A stretch of DNA of 5,887 nucleotides from Cytophagales bacterium (lineage in GTDB: Bacteria > Bacteroidota > Bacteroidia > Cytophagales > ES-bin-26): the NCBI GenBank assembly GCA_014379925.1, contig JACMKY010000481.1, forward strand, positions 1 to 5,887. Reading direction: 5' to 3'. The translations under genes were made by a program, and so were the position numbers. How positions within the stretch are numbered: the stretch's first letter is position 1; each line of letters starts with the position of its first letter. The notes beneath the pieces were generated by a model, which had not been told where the DNA came from, searched no databases, and was given only the letters and a program-made list of their open reading frames with translations. Shown here piece by piece: positions 1-5,887 of the stretch.

Positions 1-1327
1 ACGCATTAACGGCGATCTGTTCTTCGTGCTGGCTCACGTCCAGGCCCACCAACTCCTCTTCCTCGGATACGCGCAACGGGAGGATGATGTCGGTGATTTT
101 CAACAGGGCGAAGGAGACCAGGAACGCAAAGCCGGAGACCACGGCCAGGGCGGTCAGGTGCTTTACGAACAGATCCACCCCGCCGTACGCCAATCCGTCC
201 ACCGCCGCGGCGTTGATGGCCTTGCTGGCGAAGATGCCCGTCATGATCATGCCGACCATCCCGCCGATACCGTGACAGGGAAACACGTCCAGCGTGTCGT
301 CAAGCCTCGACTTGGACCGCAGGTGGGCAAAATAGTTGCTGGTAACCCCGGCAATGACCCCGATGAAGATACTCACCGGTACGCTTACGTACCCCGAAGC
401 GGGCGTAATGGCCACCAGCCCGACCACCGCTCCGATGCAGAAACCCAGGGCCGTCAACTTCTTGCCCCTGGCCACGTCGAAGAGGATCCAAGCCAGACCC
501 GCCGCCGAAGCCGCCACGTTGGTGACGGCGAACGCACTCACGGCCAGCGGCGTAGCACCTACGGCCGAACCCGCGTTGAAACCAAACCAGCCGAACCACA
601 GCAATCCCGTACCCAGCAAAACGTAGGGGATGTTGGCCGGGGGCAGAACCTGGTTGTTTTCGTGCGACTTTCTCCGTTTGAGGTAGATGGCCGAAGCCAG
701 GGCTGCCCAACCAGCCGACATGTGCACCACCGTTCCGCCGGCGAAGTCCAGCACACCCAGTTTGAAAAGGAACCCGTCGGGGTGCCAGGTCCAGTGGGCA
801 ATGGGGGCATAGACGAAGAGGCTAAAGAGCACGATGAACAGGATGTACGACTTGAAATTGACCCGCTCGGCGAACGAGCCGGTGATGAGGGCCGGGGTGA
901 TGATGGCGAACTTCATCTGGAAGAAGGCGAACAAGGCCAGCGGAATGGTGGCGGCCAGCGACCAGGGCTTGCCGTCCAGTACGCCGTTGAACATGAAGAA
1001 GGTGCGCGGGTCGCCGATGATGCCCCCGATGGAAGTACCGAAGGAGAGGCTGAAACCCACCACAACCCACAGCAGACTGATTACGCCCATGGCCACGAAG
1101 CTTTGCAGCATAGTGGAAATGACGTTTTTCGAGTTCACCATCCCGCCGTAGAAAAACGCCAGGCCGGGGGTCATAAACAACACCAGGGCCGTTGCGCAGA
1201 GCTACCTGGCCGTATCGCCGGCACTGATGCCTTCGGTTACAATGGTGGTGGGAAGGGCGGGCATTAGGATGGCCGCCACGCCCACGGCCAGTAGAATCAA
1301 CAGGGGTAGAACATTAGGTTTTTGCAT
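1..1327 (-). pseudogene. amt: Ammonium transporter (Amt/AmtB family), interrupted by an in-frame TAG and cut by the window edge
   Basis: Inner-membrane channel that conducts ammonium/ammonia into the cytoplasm. The minus-strand frame from ATG 1327 reads an export-type N-terminus (residues 1-25, MQKPNVLPLLILLAVGV), then Amt hallmarks: ALVLFMTPGLAFFYGGMV in TM1, DFAGGTVVH ending at H202, and FPCHGIGG with H352. The two pore histidines are 150 residues apart, the same spacing as H168/H318 of E. coli AmtB, and D194 matches its D160. The C-terminal tail (VGLDVSQHEEQ) is typical, so only a few residues should be missing at the left edge. The lesion is codon 42 (1204-1202), TAG, preceded by AGG (Arg) where homologues have Trp or Phe. 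The frame after it is clean. The first ATG after the stop is codon 52 (1174), inside TM1, which would lose the export signal. It follows the DUF4468 gene by 127 bases with no promoter match, so it is probably cotranscribed with it. The family is certain; whether the gene is truly broken is not. Confidence 0.85.
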
Positions 1328-1454
1328 ATTCGTACGTGTTTAGAGGTTGAAAAGGGGATAGTTGATTGTCTGGTAGGTATCGAAAACTTTTTGAGTAAAT
1401 AGAAGGCATTGGTTCCCTTCACGCGCGGCTTAATACCAAACGGCTACTGGTTAA

Positions 1455-2015
1455 CTACCACGTTTCTTTGCTTTTGTGAGCCAGTTCGCCAACGACTCTG
1501 GGTCTTACCAACGCGGCGGTTTTTAGTTGGCGGATGTCCTCTTCCACCGCCAGTTGCGCGTTTCTGCGGTGTTTCTGCCACAGCTTCTGCCAGCCGGACG
1601 CCGTGGTTTCCGCCAGGTCCTTGGTCTTGCCCGCGGGCACCATCCGGTAGTAACGGTCTTCTTTGTAGTAGGCAAACACGAAGTCGGTAAACTGGTAGCG
1701 ATACTTCTGGTCCTTCGCTTCCAGCATCAGGCGGTAATGCACCTTGCCGTGCAGCTTCTTGGTGACGTATCCCTTGTCGTAGGCGGCCAACGCGCGGGAG
1801 GCCACCAACCGCCCGGCGGCCGAGTCGGCTTCTACCACCGCGTAGCCCTCACCCAGCAGCCAGCCCTTGGCGTTGGCGTACAACACCCCGGCTTTCATCG
1901 AGTCCGCCTTGACCACCTCGTAGAACGATACTTTTCCCCGCTCGTCCAGCGGCAACGGTTGGGCGTGGAGGGCACCGAGGGCAAGGGAGCCGAGAATCAA
2001 AATGAAGTGCTTCAT
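1455..2015 (-). CDS. Secreted DUF4468 domain-containing protein
   Basis: A 186-residue protein of unknown function. Residues 1-19 form a signal peptide (basic start, hydrophobic core ILILGSLALGA, cleavage after LHA before Q), so it is exported, probably to the periplasm. Residues about 24-110 resemble DUF4468, a Bacteroidota domain: a strand (GKVSFYEVVKADSMK), then LYANAKGWL, a short charged loop, and strands around VHYRLMLEAKDQKYRYQFTDF. The tail (about 141-167, GWQKLWQKHRRNAQLAVEED onward) looks helical, as in many family members. ATG 2015 is chosen because it begins the signal peptide directly; a TTG two codons upstream is also in frame. No Shine-Dalgarno is seen, but a small hairpin (GCGAA/TTCGC, 2034-2047) lies 19 bases upstream. 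It sits 164 bases after the porin and 127 bases before amt on the same strand, suggesting one transcription unit. The domain call rests on pattern recognition and the function is unknown. Confidence 0.8.
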   Translation of the reverse strand: MKHFILILGSLALGALHAQPLPLDERGKVSFYEVVKADSMKAGVLYANAKGWLLGEGYAVVEADSAAGRLVASRALAAYDKGYVTKKLHGKVHYRLMLEAKDQKYRYQFTDFVFAYYKEDRYYRMVPAGKTKDLAETTASGWQKLWQKHRRNAQLAVEEDIRQLKTAALVRPRVVGELAHKSKETW

Positions 2016-2051
2016 TATCAATAGTTAAGGTGAGCGAAACGGTTCGCCAGG

Positions 2052-2121
2052 GTGGTTTGGCAATCCGGCGCCTACGCGGTCCGGCCCAGTCGGGAACGCC
2101 CAGTCAGGGACGCCAAACCAC
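2052..2121. repeat. Folded intergenic element with 10-bp inverted arms
   Basis: Arms GTGGTTTGGC (2052-2061) and GCCAAACCAC (2112-2121) are perfect inverted copies around a 50-base centre. The centre holds a second hairpin: CCGG at 2065-2068 pairs with CCGG at 2081-2084, with CGC (2069-2071) and GCG (2076-2078) inside it, a CTAC loop and a 2-base bulge. No T-run follows either arm, so it is not a canonical intrinsic terminator. It lies between the porin and DUF4468 genes and could tune mRNA stability between them, or be a copy of a dispersed repeat; neither can be shown here. Confidence 0.6.
2087..2114. repeat. Tandem 14-bp direct repeat, two copies
   Basis: CAGTCGGGAACGCC (2087-2100) is followed immediately by CAGTCAGGGACGCC (2101-2114), with two mismatches in 14. 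The pair occupies the right half of the folded element at 2052-2121 and overlaps its right arm. Likely a local duplication. Confidence 0.6.
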
Positions 2122-2179
2122 AATAGTAGCTTCGCTGCATTGCAGTTGGCTTTTCAACCCTCCCAACCCCACTAACCCT

Positions 2180-3460
2180 TTAATATTTATAGATAAAGGC
2201 TACCCCTAGGGTAGATTGGGAATCGGTGGGGTTGCCGTCCGCGTCCTCGTAAAATCCCTGAGACGTATCAATCCGCAATTCCGGCTTTACCAGCAACTTG
2301 CCCGCGGCCAGCGTAATGGGCGTGGTCAGGGTCAGCGAATTGTTAATGGCCCCGAGGTAGCGCACGTAGTGTTTGTCGTTGAAGTGCTCGAACCGCGCTC
2401 CGATGCCGAACGCGTCGCTGACGGCGAAGTTGCCGTAAAAGGCCACGCCCCCCCAGGCCGGCTGCAGCGTGGAGTACGTATTCCGGATGCTGTTCTGGCT
2501 GGCGGATTCATCGACCAGGAAATTGTACCGCCCGTAGGCGGCGTTGATTCCCAAGAGGAAGCGATCCGTGATTTGATAACTCGTCGTCAGGTCGAACAGG
2601 CTGCGGGTATAGTCAGTCAAGGCGGGGTTGCTGCCGTTGGCAAGCGTGGTCAGGTAAGTATCGTCGCTGTAACCGCCGATGTAGTTCACGTACACGTTCC
2701 AGCCGTCCACGGGCTTAAAAAACAGTTGCGCAATCACTGACTTCTGCTTGTTGTCATCCGTGAGGTTGTCCCAGTTGTTGACCACACCCACCATCAGGGC
2801 CGCGTTGTCGCCGAAAGCGTAAGCGGCTTTGAGGCCGATGTGGTAGAAAGGCCCGTTGTTGAAAAGATTGGATAGTGAATAATGGTAGTTGACGGGGGCG
2901 TCGATCACCTCGTAGCCGATGTGCGTACCGAACTGCCCCACCGTGAAGCTCAACTTGGGCGTGGCCCGGTAGGTGAAGTAGGCTTGCTTGATGGCGGCCG
3001 CCGTACCGTAGAGTTGGTTGACGTAATTGTTGGCCGGGTAGTACAGGTTGGGAGAACCGGCCGTGCTGCTTCCGATGGCCGTACCGGTCGAATCAAAGAC
3101 AACGCTTCCGCGGGTGTTGCCGAAGTTGCCCAGTTCGGCATTGGGTCCGAACGTGAGGTCAATCACCAGGTCGGACTTGGCGTTGGTGTAGGCGAACTTG
3201 GTTTGCACCAGTCCCAGCGCAAATTGGTTGGCAAGGCGGTCGAACGCCCGGCCTACCTTGAGCGAACCGTCGGACTGTCCGATTCCGATCAGGTTACCCG
3301 AGCGGGGCTGGTTGAAAGTCGTCAGATAGTACGAATCAATGTAACCCGAAATAGTGAATGTTCCGGCGTCGGCGGTGGAATCAGCGTCGGATGCAGTTTG
3401 GGCGAAGGCCGACGGGCCAGCAATGGTGGCAAATAAAATCGTGCGTAAAATTCGCTTCAT
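2180..3460 (-). CDS. Outer-membrane beta-barrel porin, BBP2 (OmpL-like) family
   Basis: A 426-residue predicted outer-membrane channel, likely for small hydrophilic solutes. Residues 1-20 are a signal peptide (MKRILRTILFATIAGPSAFA, cleavage before QT), followed by a Ser/Asp/Ala-rich linker. The barrel begins with TISGYIDSYY at 36-45, typical of the BBP2 family, and continues as alternating aromatic and polar strands, for example QTKFAYTNAKSDLVIDLTFG at 86-105, LSFTVGQFGTHIGYEVIDAP at 170-189 and VYVNYIGGYSDD at 256-267. The last strand ends STLGVAFIYKY with a terminal aromatic residue, the usual outer-membrane assembly signal. ATG 3460 is chosen because it starts the signal peptide; the frame is open upstream to 3628 but that stretch does not look like protein. 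Substrate is not evident. Transcription in the same direction as amt, opposite a glutamine synthetase, suggests a nitrogen compound (inference). It appears first in its transcription unit, with a good promoter 316-345 bases upstream. Confidence 0.87.
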   Translation of the reverse strand: MKRILRTILFATIAGPSAFAQTASDADSTADAGTFTISGYIDSYYLTTFNQPRSGNLIGIGQSDGSLKVGRAFDRLANQFALGLVQTKFAYTNAKSDLVIDLTFGPNAELGNFGNTRGSVVFDSTGTAIGSSTAGSPNLYYPANNYVNQLYGTAAAIKQAYFTYRATPKLSFTVGQFGTHIGYEVIDAPVNYHYSLSNLFNNGPFYHIGLKAAYAFGDNAALMVGVVNNWDNLTDDNKQKSVIAQLFFKPVDGWNVYVNYIGGYSDDTYLTTLANGSNPALTDYTRSLFDLTTSYQITDRFLLGINAAYGRYNFLVDESASQNSIRNTYSTLQPAWGGVAFYGNFAVSDAFGIGARFEHFNDKHYVRYLGAINNSLTLTTPITLAAGKLLVKPELRIDTSQGFYEDADGNPTDSQSTLGVAFIYKY

Positions 3461-3775
3461 GGGTGAATGGGGTCTAGAGATGAAAGAACAGCCGAAAGCA
3501 GATTGGAGAGAAGCAGAGCCAGCCCGGACCACCGCCACACCGGGAACGCGGTCGGCCGGACGGTAGCAAAACAGTGCGCCCGAACGAGGCAGCAAACGGG
3601 AGAAGCAAAACCGGAAAGTAGCTACCAACCACCAGGTGTGAACGAACGGGATGAAGGGTTGAAAAGAACCTTAGGGAATTAGGGCTTGAACGCAGTATAA
3701 AACTGAATACACTGAAAAAAATTTTCATTATTTATTTTGCTCCTGCATAATTTTGCAGAATTATATTTCGATTAG

Positions 3776-3805
3776 CAAAATTAATGCTGTTTGTTATATT
3801 TGCAA
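3776..3805 (-). promoter_or_regulatory. Bacteroidota-type promoter for the porin-DUF4468-amt unit
   Basis: Read on the minus strand, TTG (3805-3803) is followed after exactly 19 bases by TAATTTTG (3783-3776), matching the Bacteroidota consensus TTG at -33 and TAnnTTTG at -7. Transcription would start near 3770, giving a porin leader of about 310 bases. It lies in the most AT-rich part of the window, facing the porin, and has both boxes, which the plus-strand candidates lack. Confidence 0.6.
3795..3802 (+). promoter_or_regulatory. Candidate -7 box for glutamine synthetase (distal)
   Basis: TATATTTG matches TAnnTTTG on the plus strand, but no TTG lies at the expected distance upstream. It overlaps the -33/-7 spacer of the minus-strand promoter, so polymerase binding at the two would be mutually exclusive. 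The leader from here would be about 300 bases. Another TAATTTTG at 3748-3755 also lacks a -33 box; TATATTTC at 3762-3769 has TTTG 22 bases upstream (3736-3739) but a mismatched last base. Confidence 0.3.
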
Positions 3806-3818
3806 GCGATCGCCTGTT

Positions 3819-3841
3819 TTTTTGAGAGAGTTTCTCAAAAA
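3819..3841. promoter_or_regulatory. Palindromic operator candidate, 9-bp arms
   Basis: TTTTTGAGA (3819-3827) and TCTCAAAAA (3833-3841) are perfect inverted arms around the 5-base spacer GAGTT. The centre, 3830, lies about 60 bases upstream of the inferred porin transcription start, a common position for an activator. Without a T-run after a GC-rich stem it is a poor terminator, so a dimeric regulator site is the more natural reading. The regulator is unknown. Confidence 0.4.
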
Positions 3842-3871
3842 GCGCGTAAGAATGGGAGAGAAAGCCTAATT

Positions 3872-3885
3872 AAAGGACCTCCTTT
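3872..3885. repeat. Short perfect inverted repeat
   Basis: AAAGGA and TCCTTT flank CC in the synthetase leader. It could be a regulator half-site pair. The minus strand reads AAAAAGGAGG here, which resembles a ribosome binding site, but no start codon follows at usable distance, so that reading is discounted. Confidence 0.3.
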
Positions 3886-3937
3886 TTACAAAAGACCGCG
3901 CTTTCTGGCATTTGCTCACTAAAGAAAAGTGTCGACC

Positions 3938-3956
3938 AGTGCCGCCTCCGGCGACT
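3938..3956 (+). other. Small stem-loop in the glutamine synthetase leader
   Basis: AGTGCCG (3938-3944) can pair with CGGC and ACT (3949-3952 and 3954-3956) around a CCTC loop, with one bulged G at 3953. If the distal plus-strand promoter is used this would form in the 5' untranslated RNA. No function is evident. Confidence 0.3.
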
Positions 3957-3972
3957 GTTGGGTATTTCAAGG

Positions 3973-4062
3973 ATGAAAAAGAGTCTATTACAAAACTACC
4001 TTTATATTTGGGTCACTTTTTTACGACTAACCGCTTGCTGGCCAGAACCGGCCAGATCCTGA
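3973..4062 (+). CDS. Doubtful 29-codon ORF with a signal-peptide-like sequence
   Basis: The ORF starts ATG 3973, directly after AAGG, and ends at TGA 4060-4062, 44 bases before the synthetase start. The peptide (MKKSLLQNYLYIW, then a hydrophobic stretch to LTAC) has two lysines, a hydrophobic segment and a lipobox-like LTAC, but stops seven residues later. It could be a leader peptide, a decayed start of a secreted or TonB-receptor-type protein, or chance. Its last third overlaps the stem-loop at 4038-4055. It shows no run of Gln or other amino acid that would suggest classical attenuation. Confidence 0.2.
   Translation: MKKSLLQNYLYIWVTFLRLTACWPEPARS
4003..4010 (+). promoter_or_regulatory. 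Candidate -7 box for glutamine synthetase (proximal)
   Basis: TATATTTG matches TAnnTTTG exactly, with no TTG at the -33 distance. Transcription from here would give a leader of about 90 bases, more usual than the 300 from the distal candidate. Lack of a -33 box suggests that an activator would be needed or that the match is chance; it also lies within the doubtful small ORF. Confidence 0.3.
4038..4055 (+). other. Stem-loop or palindromic site upstream of glutamine synthetase
   Basis: CTGGCC (4038-4043) and GGCCAG (4050-4055) are perfect inverted arms around AGAACC. The right arm ends 51 bases before the start codon. It is either a 6-bp GC-rich hairpin in the leader RNA or a protein binding site just downstream of the proximal promoter candidate, where a repressor could act. 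Confidence 0.35.
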
Positions 4063-4106
4063 ACACCCAGTAAAACATCCGTTTTCCAATCATTTAACCC
4101 CCCCGC

Positions 4107-5887
<1,781 letters not shown>

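Larger units (their letters stand above)
3461..4106. other. Divergent intergenic control region between porin and glutamine synthetase
   Basis: This 646-base stretch separates the two divergent start codons. About 3461-3700 is moderately GC-rich porin leader with no convincing gene; it contains two TTAGGG copies 8 bases apart (3671-3684). About 3700-3900 is AT-rich and holds the promoter elements and palindromes listed separately. About 3900-4106 is the synthetase leader, with two small stem-loops and a doubtful 29-codon ORF. Both genes would have long leaders, near 300 bases from the central promoters. No tRNA and no recognisable riboswitch was seen. Confidence 0.7.

Noticed and set aside
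1202..1204. TAG as a recoded sense codon in amt
   Set aside because: TAG ends the DUF4468 frame normally in the same window, and a one-off recoding in the first membrane segment of a transporter has no supporting signal here.
26..1267. Plus-strand open frame of 413 codons over the amt region
   Set aside because: It is the antisense of the Amt frame. Its product is rich in His, Gln, Gly and Arg with no recognisable domain, while the minus strand encodes clear Amt motifs.
2016..2021. TTG start for the DUF4468 protein two codons upstream
   Set aside because: ATG 2015 gives a normal signal peptide; the TTG adds only two residues and has no better ribosome binding site.
2200..2214. Palindrome CTACCC/GGGTAG near the porin 3' end as a terminator
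   Set aside because: It lies within the codons for the last barrel strand, has a 3-base spacer and no T-run.
3461..3628. N-terminal extension of the porin frame to an ATG at 3628
   Set aside because: The added 56 residues are Arg/Cys/Ser-rich and would bury the clear signal peptide that starts at 3460.
3910..3925. Sigma-54 type promoter at TGGCATTTGC upstream of glutamine synthetase
   Set aside because: The GG and GC elements are too close; the consensus needs about 10 bases between them.

Overview
The window looks like chromosomal DNA from a fairly GC-rich member of the Bacteroidota, probably of the Cytophagales type. Three things point there: a type III glutamine synthetase, a BBP2/OmpL-like outer-membrane porin next to a DUF4468 protein, and a match to the Bacteroidota housekeeping promoter (TTG-N19-TAnnTTTG). 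Start codons also lack clear Shine-Dalgarno sequences. The genus cannot be named from the sequence alone.

Layout: a divergent nitrogen-assimilation locus. On the minus strand, reading right to left from the central intergenic region, come a porin (3460 to 2180), a small secreted DUF4468 protein (2015 to 1455) and an Amt-family ammonium transporter (1327 to beyond position 1). On the plus strand a type III glutamine synthetase starts at 4107 and runs off the right edge with 593 codons visible. The 646-base region between porin and synthetase holds a convincing minus-strand promoter, weaker plus-strand promoter candidates, several inverted repeats and one or two doubtful small ORFs.

Inferred logic: small nitrogen compounds cross the outer membrane through the porin, ammonium crosses the inner membrane through Amt, and glutamine synthetase fixes it into glutamine. 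The DUF4468 protein, of unknown role, sits between the two transport genes. No PII (GlnK) gene is visible; one could lie beyond the left edge.

The main anomaly is in amt. The reading frame is otherwise intact over 442 codons and carries both pore histidines, but codon 42 is TAG and the codon before it is Arg where the family has an aromatic residue. The gene is therefore either a fresh nonsense mutant or affected by a local sequence error. Otherwise the region is recognisable metabolism; I see no mobile element, CRISPR array, tRNA or rRNA, and no clear new system. The best leads are the amt lesion, the palindrome about 60 bp upstream of the porin promoter, the folded repeat between porin and DUF4468, and a 29-codon ORF in the synthetase leader.
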